A DNA stretch of 55,000 nucleotides. It comes from Prorocentrum cordatum. Lineage: Eukaryota; Sar; Dinophyceae; Prorocentrales; Prorocentraceae. Below the pieces are notes generated by a model, which made no database searches, had not been told where the DNA came from, and saw only the letters and a program-made list of their open reading frames with translations. Where the stretch lies: contig CAUYUJ010021148.1 in the NCBI GenBank assembly GCA_963575745.1, positions 520,032 to 575,031 of the forward strand. The letters are read 5' to 3'. Made by a program: the position numbers and the translations under genes. The stretch's first letter is position 1. Each line of letters starts with the position of its first letter. Positions 19,346 through 28,589 of this stretch are shown here, piece after piece.

Positions 19346-19722
19346 CAAGAACAATACAAGAATTGTAGCCGTAGTAGTTTTAATCGTCGTAGTCAAAATA
19401 GTAATCCTAGTAAAAGTAGAAAGGAAAACAGGAGTATGAATAGGAGTAGAAGTAGAAGAAGTAGTAGTAAGGGCCATCAGGTTGACTGCTGGGCCCCTGC
19501 GGAAAGCTGTTTGGGGTAGTCTGGCGCAAGGATGTCATTCGCAATGCGAAGTCGTAGCTTATTGTAGGATGTGCCTTTATCCTTGTGTTGGACCGTAGTC
19601 ACCTGGATAGTGCTGCACTCTCCCAATTGTAAACAAGACGCGTTCTGCACGTGTCCGCGTCGATGGAGGTAGTCGTGATCGGGAGCAGGGATTACATATT
19701 GGAAAGGCTTGCTTGTTTGCAG
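19346..19722. other. Unassigned sequence
   Basis: No gene recognised. It ends in the pyrimidine-rich acceptor-like GCTTGTTTGCAG. Confidence 0.4.
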
Positions 19723-19850
19723 AAGCACCATTCAGGAGAATCGCTGGACCACCAGCGACGACCCCAACGCCCCGAAGGTCAACAGCAAGACCAGACTACG
19801 CGAGGAGAAACTGAAGCGGAAGAGAGCGATCGAAGAGCACCCAACCACAG
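19723..19850 (+). CDS. Candidate internal exon
   Basis: Bounded by TTGCTTGTTTGCAG on the left and CACAG|GTTGTG on the right. The open frame contains STIQENRWTTSDDPNAPKVN and LREEKLKRKRAIEEHPTT, whose charged, non-repetitive composition is protein-like. The basic KLKRKR stretch could be nuclear. Neighbouring exons are not found and the family is unknown. Confidence 0.33.
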
Positions 19851-20227
19851 GTTGTGTTTCTTTCTCTTCGGCCGCATTAGGAGGAGAGAATGTATTTACT
19901 CAGCTTGTTCTGCAAAATCACGAGCGCAAGTGCGTCATGCATCGGGTTGGCTTCCGTCCAGCACGTTTCGCATAATACGTGTGTCCAGCACGTCTCACGT
20001 AATGTGCGTCCCCCGATGGGAATGGAGTGTGGCAGGTGAAGATCACGGACGGACTTACTCATGTTTTCGACATTGGTGTCTGAATTGTTCGGGCTGTGCA
20101 TGGACACCAGACTCGTTCTCTAGCCACACTGCACAAATCGTCTGTAGCACCAGTTGCCACAGCAAACCGCACCATCGCCGCAGTATTCAACAGCCTCTCG
20201 TAGAGTAGTTTCAGCAGCGCAGAAGTC
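19851..20227. other. Unassigned sequence
   Basis: CCAGCACGTTTCGCATAATA and CCAGCACGTCTCACGTAATG form a short direct repeat at about 19961 and 19985. No further exon identified. Confidence 0.4.
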
Positions 20228-20419
20228 GGCGGCAATCGAGGGGAAAATGAGAAGGAGAAGGCCTCCTCAGAAGGCGGCGGGACTTTTCAGAAGGCCTCGG
20301 GCCTTTGAGAAGTTTTCCGTGTCCTCGGGGAGGGCTCAGAACATGTCTCAGAAGGTTGGGAGATGTTCGAGCCTTCTGAGAAGGCCTTCTCCTTCTCACT
20401 TCCCCCTGGGATCGCCGCC
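20228..20419. mobile_element. Foldback element F3, copy 1
   Basis: The left arm GAGAAGGAGAAGGCCTCCTC plus AGAAGGCGGCGGGACTTTTC is matched by the right arm CTTCTGAGAAGGCCTTCTCC plus TTCTCACTTCCCC. Outer edges are GGCGGCAATCGAGGGG and CCCCTGGGATCGCCGCC. No ORF. It belongs to a family with copies at 30938, 31571, 32451 and 51132. Confidence 0.75.
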
Positions 20420-20479
20420 GAAGGAGGGGGCTCGCGCTTGTTGACCTTCTAAAAGGGCAGGGCAGGAGTTCTTGGAAGG

Positions 20480-21184
20480 CCTCCCCCCTGGCTTCTTGGA
20501 GGGCACCCCCCTCGCGCACCTCTGCTCTCCCTCATCCCTCCTCCCACCTCCCTCCTTCGCCTTGCCCTCCTCCTACTCCTCTTCCTTCTCCTCCTTCCTC
20601 CTCCCTCCTTCTCATCCTCCTCCTCCGCCTCCTCCTCCTTCCCCTCTTCCTCCTCATCCTTCTCCTTCTCCTCCCCCTCACCCCTCACCACTCCCCCTCC
20701 CCTCCCCCTCCTCCCCTCCCCCTCCCCCCCCTCTCCATTCATCCGCCCGCCCCCTTCCTCCGGCCGCGGCCCAATAGGCGTCCGGGCCTGCCGGCGGGCA
20801 TCCTTCTCCTCTTCCTCCTCCGCCTCCTCCTCCTCCTCCTCCTCCTTCCTCCTCCTCATCTTCCTCTCCTCCTCCTCCTCCTCCTCCTCCTCCTCCTCTT
20901 CATCATCATCCCTTCCCTCCTCCTCCTCCCTCCCTCTCCCATCATCCGCCCGCCCCCTTCCTCCCCTTTCTCCGGCCGCGTCCCCAGAGGCGTCGGAGCC
21001 TGCCGGTGGGGCCCCAGAGCGTCTTGTACTCCTCATCCTCCTCCTCCAACTCCTCCAATTCCTCCTCCTCCTCCTCCTCCTCCTCCTCCTCCTCCTCCTC
21101 CTCCTCCTCCTCCTCCTCCTCCGTCACTCCTCCTCCTCCTCCTCCTCCTCCTCCTCCTCCTCCTCCTCCTCCTCCTCCTCGTCA
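20480..21184. repeat. (CCT)n-rich region
   Basis: Mostly pyrimidine triplets, interrupted at 20730-20800 and 20935-21025 by two copies of a shared unique segment (CATCCGCCCGCCCCCTTCCT and CCGGCCGCG...GGCGTC) that also flanks the tract at 27776. Poly-Pro/Ser/Leu ORFs are artefacts. Confidence 0.9.
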
Positions 21185-21470
21185 TCACCATCATCATTAG
21201 CATTAGCATCAGCATCAGCATTATCATCCTCATCTTCGTTCCCCCTCCTTCCTCCTGCTCCTCCCAGGATCAATCAAAAGCGAGTCGGCAAATCGGCCCG
21301 GATCGGAGCGTGCGTCGGATCGGTTTGCACCGTGCATCGGCACGCCAGCATTCAGGGGAGAGGCCGCCACTCTGCCGCAGCACTCGCATGTTGGTGGAGG
21401 AGGCACGTAAGGGGAGGGGCTGGTCTGAACGAGACCCTCGCTGGCGGGAGTCCCCTTGGAAATCCCTTCC
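21185..21470. other. Unassigned spacer
   Basis: Starts with CATCATTAGCATTAGCATCA variants. The rest is unique GC-rich sequence with no gene recognised. Confidence 0.4.
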
Positions 21471-21796
21471 TCCTCCTTCCTTCCCCCTCCTCCTCCCTCC
21501 CCTCTCCCTCCTCCCTCCCTCCTTCCCTCCCTCCCCCTCCTCCTCCTCCTCCTCCTCCTCCCTCTCCTCCTCTCCTCCTCCTCCTCCTCCTCCTCCTCCG
21601 CCTCCTCCTCCTCCTCCTCCTCCTCCTCCTCCTCCTCCTCCTCCTCCTCCTCCTCCTCCTCTCCTCCTCCTCCTCCTCCTCCTCCTCCTCCTCCCCTGCT
21701 GCTCCTCCTCCTCCTTCTCCTCCTCCTTCCTCTCCTCCTCTCCTCCTCCTCCTCCTCCTCCTCCTCCTCCTCCTCCTCCTCCTCCTCCTCCTCCCA
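21471..21796. repeat. (CCT)n tract
   Basis: About 325 bp of CCT/CTC triplets with TCTCC interruptions. Confidence 0.95.
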
Positions 21797-21859
21797 GCGT
21801 GTCCCTGGTTCCGTTCGGTTCGTTTCGGTTCGGGGAAAAGTGGTTTGGCTCAATACGGT

Positions 21860-22031
21860 GAAGTCGGGCCTGTCCCCCTTCAGGGGGATTTTCGAGGAAA
21901 AATAAAAAATACCCCAAAATATCAAAAAAAGAATCCGGAAATAGTCTGGGGATTATGTGTTGATCATTGTTTGACCATCTGGGGGTATTTTTGAAATATG
22001 TTTGAATTTTTCGGGGGACAGGCCCGACTAA
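21860..22031. mobile_element. M1 inverted-repeat element, copy 6 (9-bp TSD)
   Basis: 172 bp, from GAAGTCGGGCCTGTCCCCCT to TTCGGGGGACAGGCCCGACT plus AA. A perfect 9-bp duplication CAATACGGT flanks it at 21851-21859 and 22032-22040. The AT-rich interior holds AAATAGTC and TTGACCAT motifs. Confidence 0.9.
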
Positions 22032-22190
22032 CAATACGGTTCCAGTTTCGGAGCTGTTTGAGGCGGTTCCCATTCAGAGGGTGGTTCCGTTTCAGCCGGT
22101 TCCATTTCGGTTCTCGGTTCTTGCAGATGACGTGTGCGCGTGTGCGACTACATGATCAGATGGAGGCGTTTGGAGGTTCAGTTCAACCAG

Positions 22191-22444
22191 GAGTCAGGAG
22201 GAACCCTGGGGCCAGGGGAGCCACTGGGCCCAGCTACCCGACGAGCCAGGTGAGCCACTGGGCCCAGACGTTCCGCATGGTGCCCTCGACGGACCCGTCG
22301 ACAGCATCGTGCCCCCTGGACCAGGGGGCTCTGGCGACAGCGGGCGATTCCTCAGCGCCAGGATAGAAGACGCTTGGACTACGGTCTGGGACAGCACGTA
22401 CCACTCACCCTTGGTATGGGTCATCCCAAAGGACAACTGGGAAG
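22191..22444 (+). CDS. Candidate internal exon (Pro/Gly then folded-looking segment)
   Basis: The acceptor TTCAACCAG precedes it and the donor GGGAAG|GCAAGG (a GC-type 5' site) follows. The frame reads SQEEPWGQGSHWAQLPDEPG, a Gly/Pro stretch (VPPGPGGSGDSG) and then RFLSARIEDAWTTVWDSTYH and SPLVWVIPKDNWEG. The second half has the composition of a globular domain, and the frame is open for 84 codons without a Met. Family not recognised. The tandem array at 22535 lies downstream. Confidence 0.42.
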
Positions 22445-22534
22445 GCAAGGGCCCCGCCCGCGCCCTCGCCGGGCGCGCGCAGGATGGTGGGGGCCCCGGC
22501 CCTGGAGGCCCCGAGGACCCGTGGAAGCCCAGAG

Positions 22535-22800
22535 CGAATTTTCGAACCGTCCAAAAATGCGATTTGAACTCTTCCGCCGCCCTTCCGTCCCCAGCGCAGC
22601 CCTGGAGGCTCCGAAAACCACCTGGAGGCCCAAAACGCATTTTCGAACCGTCCAAAAATGCGATTCGAGCTTTTCCGGCGCCCTGCCATCCCCAGAGCAG
22701 CCTTGGAGGCTCCGAAAACCACCTGGAGGCACGAAACGCATTTTCGAACCGTCCAAAAATGCTATTTGAGCTTTTCCGCCGCCCTTTCGCCCCCAGTTCG
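22535..22800. repeat. 101-bp tandem repeat (about 2.6 units)
   Basis: TTTTCGAACCGTCCAAAAAT recurs at 22539, 22640 and 22741 (period 101), followed each time by GAGCTTTTCCGNCGCCCT-like sequence and CTGGAGGCTCCGAAAACCAC. Confidence 0.9.
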
Positions 22801-23071
22801 GCCCTGGACAAGCGGCGAAACAGGACGAGGGGGCTCGGGGGCGCAGGGGAGGAGTGGGGAGCGGGTGGGATGGACTTAGCGCAAGAGTGGGCGTTCGCAT
22901 CGGGCAGTTCCCAGGGGCCCACCTCCACGACCAGTTCCCGGTTCGGATCCACTGCCTCCGGTTCGGTTTGGTTTCGGTTCACGTCGTGTTTCTGACGGGT
23001 TCCGGTCTCGTCGGTTCTCCCTCGGTCGGTTCGGTTATGTGGTTCGCGGTTCGGTTCTGAGGTTCGCTGTC
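22801..23071. other. Spacer with GGTTCC-rich sequence
   Basis: GGTTCGG/GGTTCC motifs (22935-23060) echo those around the M1 copy at 21800-22125. No gene recognised. Confidence 0.4.
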
Positions 23072-23306
23072 TTCCTCCTCCTCCTCCGCCTCCTCCTCCG
23101 CCTCCTCCTGCTCCACGTGCTCCTCCTCCTCCTCCTCCTCCTCCTCCTCCTCCTCCTCCTCCTCCTCCTCCTCCTCCTCCTCCTCCTCCTCCTCCTCCTC
23201 CTCCTCCTCTCCTCCTCCTCCTCCTCCTCCTCCTCCTCTTCCTCCTCCTCCCTCCTCCTCCTCCTCCTCCTCCTCACCTCCGCTCCGCCTCCTCCTCCTC
23301 CTGCCT

Positions 23307-23337
<31 letters not shown>

Positions 23338-23712
23338 CTCCTCTCCTTCCCTCCTCCTCGCTTTCCCCTCATTCTCCTCCTCCTCCTCTCCTCCCCTCCT
23401 CCTCGTCCTCCTCCTCCTCCCCCTCTCCCCCTCCTCTTCCCGCCTCCTCCTCTTCCTCCTCCTCCTCCTTCTCCTCCGCCTCCTCCTCGTCCCTCCTCCT
23501 CATCTTCCTCCTCCTCCTCCTCCTCCTCCTCCGCCTCCTCCTCCTCCTCCTCCTCCTCCTCCTCCTCCTCTTCCTCCTCGTCCTCCTCCTCCTCTTCCTC
23601 CTCCTCTTCATCCTCCTCTTCCTCCCCTTCCTGCCCTCCGTCTCCTCCTCCTCCTCCTCCTCCTTCCTCCTCCCCCCTCCTCCTCCTCCTCCTCCTCCTC
23701 CTCCTCCTTTTT
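23072..23712. repeat. (CCT)n-rich tract
   Basis: About 640 bp of CCT triplets, the longest uninterrupted pyrimidine region on the plus strand. Confidence 0.95.
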
Positions 23713-23724
23713 CTCCCCCGGTCG

Positions 23725-25395
23725 GGGCTGTCCGCTCCGAGTGTGGTTCCACGAGGGGCCAATTTTCTGTTGCGGAGGCCGCCGCCGAGGCGCCTGGACC
23801 AGGGGCGCGGCCCCACAGGTCATGGGGGGGCCGCTAGGGCTGTTCCATTCTGGCCTTCAGAGGCCCCCCAGTCGGAGCTGTCCGGCCCGAGCGTGCCTCC
23901 AGCCAAGCTTCTGCTCGTGAGAGGCGCCGCCGAGGCGCCTGGACCAGGGGCGCTGCCCCACAGGTCATGGGGGGGTCGTTAGGGCTGTTCCCCGTTGGCC
24001 CTAAGAGCCCCCCAGTCGGAGCTGTCCGTTTCGAGTGTGGCCCCACGAGGGGCCAATTTTCTGTTGCGGAGGCCGCCGCCGCCGAGGCGCTTGGACCAAC
24101 AGGTCAGGGGGGGGGTCGTTAGGGCTGTTCCCCGTTGGCCCTAAGAGACCCCCCAGTCGGAGCTGTCCGTTTCGAGTGTGGCTCCACGAGGGGCCAATTT
24201 TCTGTCCATGAGGCCGCCGCCGAGGCGCCTGGACCAGGGGCGCTGCCCCACAGGTCATGGGGGGGTCGTTAGGGCTGTTCCCTTTTGGCCCTAAGAGACC
24301 CCCCAGTCGGAGCTGTCTGCTCCGAGTGCTGGCTCCACGAGGGGCCAATCTTCTGTTGTGGAGGCCGCCGCCGAGGCTCCTGGACCAGGGGCGCTGCCCA
24401 ACAGATCATGGGGGGGTCGTTCGGGCTGTTCCCCGTTGGCCCTAAGAGACCCCCCAGTCGGAGCTGTCCGCTTCGAGTGTGGCTCCACGAGGGGCCAATC
24501 TTCTGTCCATGAGGCCGCCGCCGCCGAGGCGCCTGGACCAGGGGCGCTGCCCCACAGGTCATGGCTGGGTCGTTAGGGCTGTTCCCCGTTGGCCCTAAGA
24601 GACCCCCCAGTCGGAGCTGTCTGCTCCGAGTGCTGGCTCCACGAGGGGCCAATCTTCTGTTGTGGAGGCCGCCGCCGAGGCTCCTGGACCAGGGGCGCTG
24701 CCCAACAGATCATGGGGGGGTCGTTCGGGCTGTTCCCCGTTGGCCCTAAGAGACCCCCCAGTCGGAGCTGTCCGCTTCGAGTGTGGCTCCACGAGGGGCC
24801 AATCGTCTGTCCATGAGGCCGCCGCCGAGGCGCCTGGACCAGGGGCGCTGCCCCACAGGTCATGGCTGGGTCGTTAGGGCTGTTCTCTTTTGGCCCTAAG
24901 AGACCCCCCAGTCGAGACTGTCCGCTTCGAGTGTGGCTCCACGAGGGGCCAATCTTCTGTCCATGAGGCCGCCGCCGCCGAGGCGCCTGGACCAGGGGCG
25001 CTACCCCACAGGTCATGGCTGGGTCGTTAGGGCTGTTCCCCGTTGGCCCTAAGAGACCCCCCAGTCGGAGCTGTCCGCTTCGAGTGTGGCTCCACGAGGG
25101 GCCAATCTTCTGTCCATGAGGCCGCCGCCGCCGAGGCGCCTGGACCAGGGGCGCTGCCCCACAGGTCATGGCTGGGTCGTTAGGGCTGTTCCCCGTTGGC
25201 CCTAAGAGACCCCCCAGTCGGAGCTGTCTGCTCCGAGTGCTGGCTCCACGAGGGGCCAATCTTCTGTTGTGGAGGCCGCCGCCGAGGCTCCTGGACCAGG
25301 GGCGCTGCCCAACAGATCATGGGGGGGTCGTTCGGGCTGTTCCCCTTTGGCCCTAAGAGACCCCCCAGTCGGAGCTGTCCGTTTCGAGTGTGTCA
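23725..25395. repeat. ~152-bp satellite with higher-order units
   Basis: Eleven to twelve units. CAGTCGGAGCTGTC recurs near 23871, 24015, 24156, 24306, 24458, 24610, 24761, 24911 (variant), 25064, 25217 and 25368. Two unit types alternate: type A (GAGTGCTGGCTCC, TTCTGTTGTGGAGG, GAGGCTCCTGG, CAACAGATCATG) at 24306, 24610 and 25217, and type B (GAGTGTGGCTCC, CTGTCCATGAGG). The 304-bp A-B dimer is repeated almost identically. Confidence 0.93.
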
Positions 25396-25679
25396 AACAT
25401 ATGAGTCGGTGTTGATGTATATGAGTAGGTCAGTGGAGAAAATACATCGCACACATTTCCAGCATGCGCTCGCGAGTGGAACTTGTTTCAAGTTGCGGGG
25501 GCGATGGCGTACAGCAGGCAACCGGCAAAACAAGGGTGTTGCCACACACGTTATTCCGAGCAGCGTGCTTCCGGCCCCCCTGCCCTTTGCCTTCTAAGAT
25601 GCCTTTGGTGGAGCTTCCTCCTCCCGTCCGCCCTCGTGAAGCGCCTTGACTCTTCCTGTAACCGGAAGGGCAGGGGGGT

Positions 25680-26075
25680 CGTCAGGGCTGTTCCCCTTGG
25701 TCCTAAGAGACGCCCCGGTCGGGATTATCCACGCAAAGAGTGGTTCCACGAGGGCCCATTCTTCTGGCGCGGAGGGCGCTGCCGAGGCGCCTGGACCAGG
25801 GGCGCTGCCCCACAGTCCATGGAGGGGGCTTGTTAGGGTAGTTCCTGATTGGACCTCCGTCGGGGCATCCGCACCGAGTGTGGCTACACGAGGGCCCCAA
25901 TTTTGCTTCGGAGCTGCGCCGCCGAGGCGCCTGGCCAGCTCGGCCTATCCCCATCAACCTTTCCCTCCTGGCACAAGGGGGGGAGGAAGGGGAGGGGGAT
26001 GGGACACGGGCTGCCCCACAGGTCGGGGGGTCGTTAGGGTTGTTTCCCCTCTGGCCCTAAGAGACCCCCGCAGTC
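25680..26075. repeat. Diverged outlying units of the 152-bp satellite
   Basis: Degenerate units (GGTCCTAAGAGACGCCCCGG, GGTTCCACGAGGGCCCA, CTGCCGAGGCGCCTGGACCA, and the one starting CTACACGAGGGCCCC) lie outside the homogenised array, as expected of older edge copies. The 285 bp between (25396-25680) is unique and unassigned. Confidence 0.8.
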
Positions 26076-26273
26076 GGGACACGACCGCCGAAACCCGGAA
26101 CAGAGGCATTTTTCCCTCCTTGCCCCTGGACTCGGGCCAGACAAAAGGCTACACCGCGGGCCTACCCCCTCCCCAGCCTCTGGCTCCAGGCTTCTGCCAT
26201 CCAATAAAATTCAAGATTTTGGCAACAGCTGCCAAAGCCTTAAAGATGGGTTTAGGTACCCTATAAACCTTCC

Positions 26274-26311
26274 TCCTCCTCCTCCTCCTCCTCCTCCTCC
26301 TCCTCCTCCTC
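26274..26311. repeat. (CCT)n tract at the 5' edge of the RNase H ORF
   Basis: Perfect CCT repeats that stop four bases before the ORF. Confidence 0.9.
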
Positions 26312-26314
26312 GGA

Positions 26315-27412
26315 GTGTGGGGAATAGATGGATCTGGGGGGAAGTTCACTAAGGACTGGCGGCTTCGCCGCTGTGGCTGGGCGTGTGTCCACTTGGGTTC
26401 ATCTGGCCTCTTCGACTCCCTCCTCATGGGCACCCTCCCTACCAAGAAGCAGTCCTCTCCTCGTGCGGAGTTGTTTGCTCTCATTATGCTGGCACGTCGT
26501 ACTACGGGGCATTGTCGTGTGTACTGTGATTATTTGCGGGTAGTTCAAGGGTCACGTCGCCCCTTGTGTGACAAACGTGGGTCTTCGATGCTGGATCTTT
26601 GGGTGCAATTTCATGATGTTATGTTCGCTAGAGGGGGATCTATCCAAGTGTTGTGGACGAAATCGCATTCGACCCAGGACCAACGCCAAAATATGTTCAT
26701 GAGTGATGTAGAAGTGTATTTGAACAAGGCTGCTGATTTCTTTGCCGATGCTGCTGCTGACAGGGCCCAGATCCCCGAGGATTTTGTTGACCGAACCCGT
26801 CGGGCCGACAAACTTGCGTTTGATGTTTTGTCGCGGTTGTTGGCGGTCCAGCGTGAGGTGTTTTTCTCGGGAGGTCGTGAGACTTCGGAACGGGTTCCTA
26901 GGCGGCAGCGCGGACAGCAGACCAGTTGCGCTGAGAGGTTGTGTCGCTTGCGCGATAGTGGTCACTCTCCTGAGGTGCGTTCGGCGTCTCTCAAGTGTTC
27001 TCGATGTGCGCGGGGCTTCCCTTTGAAAGGCAAGCTGGCGGATTTTTGGCCTGATCCCTGCAAGCCTCGCTGTGAACTGCAGCAGCGGATTCAGTGTCTT
27101 CCTCCTCGCGTCGCCCAGGCCTCAGGGGTGGAAGATCCGCCGCCTGATGATCTGGCTGCTGTTCAGGGGTGTGGAACACCCCTGGACCACCCAATGTCGG
27201 AGTTTTATTCGCCCACGCATCGGTTGGCCGTGTTTCGAGGGGTTTTGTTTTGCGAGGTATGTGGTGGTTTTTGCACAGTGAACCCCCCTCGCATTCTGAG
27301 CAGGGCTTGTGATCGGCCCTCGTCCACTGGGAAGGAGGTTTTGTCGAGGATCTCCCGCGGGCTTCCCCCGAAGTCGGGCACCCGTTTCCCTGATGTGCGA
27401 GTTGGTGTTTAA
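26315..27412 (+). CDS. Non-LTR retrotransposon C-terminal RNase H fragment
   Basis: About 365 aa. RNase H fold motifs appear in order: DGSG (Asp5), PRAEL (Glu52), VYCD (Asp72), KSH (His118) and NKAADFFAD (Asn137, Asp141). This enzyme degrades the RNA strand of RNA-DNA hybrids and is encoded downstream of reverse transcriptase in some LINEs. Cys pairs follow (KCSRCARGF near residue 230; FCEVCGGFC near 315). The end RISRGLPPKSG resembles tails I associate with protist LINE ORFs (recalled, not checked). The frame begins at GTG directly after a (CCT)n tract and the reverse transcriptase is absent, so this is a 5'-truncated copy. It ends at TAA and is followed by AGAATT repeats. Confidence 0.72.
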   Translation: MWGIDGSGGKFTKDWRLRRCGWACVHLGSSGLFDSLLMGTLPTKKQSSPRAELFALIMLARRTTGHCRVYCDYLRVVQGSRRPLCDKRGSSMLDLWVQFHDVMFARGGSIQVLWTKSHSTQDQRQNMFMSDVEVYLNKAADFFADAAADRAQIPEDFVDRTRRADKLAFDVLSRLLAVQREVFFSGGRETSERVPRRQRGQQTSCAERLCRLRDSGHSPEVRSASLKCSRCARGFPLKGKLADFWPDPCKPRCELQQRIQCLPPRVAQASGVEDPPPDDLAAVQGCGTPLDHPMSEFYSPTHRLAVFRGVLFCEVCGGFCTVNPPRILSRACDRPSSTGKEVLSRISRGLPPKSGTRFPDVRVGV

Positions 27413-27438
27413 GCGACCTCCCTAGAGGAGGATGACGC

Positions 27439-27464
27439 TTCAGATAGAATTAGAATTAGAATTA
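27439..27464 (+). repeat. Hexanucleotide 3' tail of the retroelement
   Basis: AGATAGAATTAGAATTAGAA follows the RNase H ORF by about 30 bp. Short tandem-repeat tails are seen at 3' ends of several LINE clades, so this may be the true end of the element. Confidence 0.5.
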
Positions 27465-27775
27465 CTCCTCCTCCTCCTCCTCCTCCTCCTCCTCCTCCTC
27501 CTCCTCCTCCTCCTCCTCCTCCTCCTCCTCCCTGTCCCTCTCCCTCGCCCTCGCCCTCGCGCTTCCCTCATCCTCCCTTCCCTCCTCCTCCCCCTCCTCC
27601 TCCCTCCACTCCTCCTCCCCCTCCTCCTCCTCCTCTTCCTCCTCCTCCTTCTCCTCCTCCTCCTCCTCCTCCTCCTCCTCCTCCTCCTCTCCTCCTCCTC
27701 CCTCCCTCCCTCCCTCCCTCCCTCCCTCCCTCCCTCCCTCCCTCCCTCCTTCCCTCCCCCCATCCTCCCTTCCTC
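27463..27775. repeat. (CCT)n and (CCCT)n tract
   Basis: CCT triplets followed by a CCCT tetramer stretch around 27705-27750. Confidence 0.93.
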
Positions 27776-27855
27776 TCTCATCATCCGCCCGCCCCCCTTC
27801 CTCCCCGTCCTCCGGCCGCGACCCCAGAGGCGTCCGGGCCTGCCGGTGGGGCCGC
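27776..27855. repeat. CCT-tract-associated repeat, third copy
   Basis: CATCCGCCCGCCCCCCTTCC, TCCGGCCGCG, CCCCAGAGGCGTC and GCCTGCCGGTGGGGCC match segments at 20730-20800 and 20935-21020, so the microsatellite and this flank travel together. Directly after it an open frame (KWRAAICAVLPSGLDGATKP) is exon-like but unrecognised. Confidence 0.65.
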
Positions 27856-28029
27856 AAGTGGCGCGCGGCCATCTGCGCCGTCTTGCCCAGCGGGCTCGAC
27901 GGGGCCACCAAGCCGGACGACCTGGAGGCGCGTCGCCCTTCGGTGTCGTCGCCGGCGTCAGCGTTCGCGTCTTCGCTCGGGGCTCAAGAGACGGGGGTCA
28001 ATTCAAACGGAGGTCAGTCAGAGTGCTGG

Positions 28030-28165
28030 AGTTTGCAGGATCCTGCAGGGCCGGGGTCGCATTGACCCGGGCTTAGGTGCAGGGTCCTGCAGGATCTTGC
28101 ACGATCTGGCAAGGCCTGGCTGACCCGGGTCTGGCTGACCCGGGTCTGGATTGACCCGGGTCAGT
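28030..28165. repeat. GGATCCTGCA dispersed repeat, copy 2
   Basis: TTGCAGGATCCTGCAGGG, CAGGGTCCTGCAGGATCTTG and CTGACCCGGGTCTGG blocks. Aligns with copies at 1390 and 34570. Confidence 0.65.
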
Positions 28166-28589
28166 AGATACCCGATTCGGCATCCTTCGAAGAATAAAAT
28201 TGGCAGAAGCATAAATGTGCAGGGGTCAGCGTGGACCTCAGAAAGGTAGTATTATCCTACGCAGGTTGTGATCATCATGTCTTCGCTCTGGTCCTCACTC
28301 CGTCCTTGAAACTCCTTCACTCGCAGGCTCTCCAGCACCTTGTTCTCTGGAGTGGACTGGGGACAAGGCACAAGCATGAGGCCTACGTTATGCCGCAAGG
28401 GCAAGAGCGGGCTTGCACAGTGGTCGCAATTCGGCAGCAGTGGTATTGTGGGAATCATGTGGCGGAGCCCTTGAGCGACATCTCTAGTGGAGCCAACATT
28501 CGGGGCCAAGGTGCACCTCGCTTCTGAGAGGGGGTCGAGTACCCCGAGGTCCCCACGCATGTTTCCCCCTCTTGGCGCTCATCGCGCAG
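28166..28589. other. Unassigned sequence
   Basis: No gene recognised, although an open frame of 98 codons starts at 28231. Confidence 0.4.

Noticed and set aside
17980-19477. Poly-Leu, poly-Ser and poly-Val ORFs
   Set aside because: They are translations of CCT and TAG triplet arrays.
20449-21036. Glu-rich 195-codon minus-strand ORF
   Set aside because: Purely the reverse of a CCT tract, with no non-repetitive tail.
21843-21854. TTTGGCTCAA, resembling the 3' part of a dinoflagellate spliced leader
   Set aside because: Only ten bases match, the expected following G and the upstream CCGTAGCCATT are absent, and it overlaps the M1 target duplication. Chance is likely.
27350-27412. CCGAAGTCGGGCACCCG as another M1 terminus
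   Set aside because: It shares only AAGTCGGGCA with M1, lacks TGTCC...CTACAGG, and lies within the RNase H ORF's coding end.
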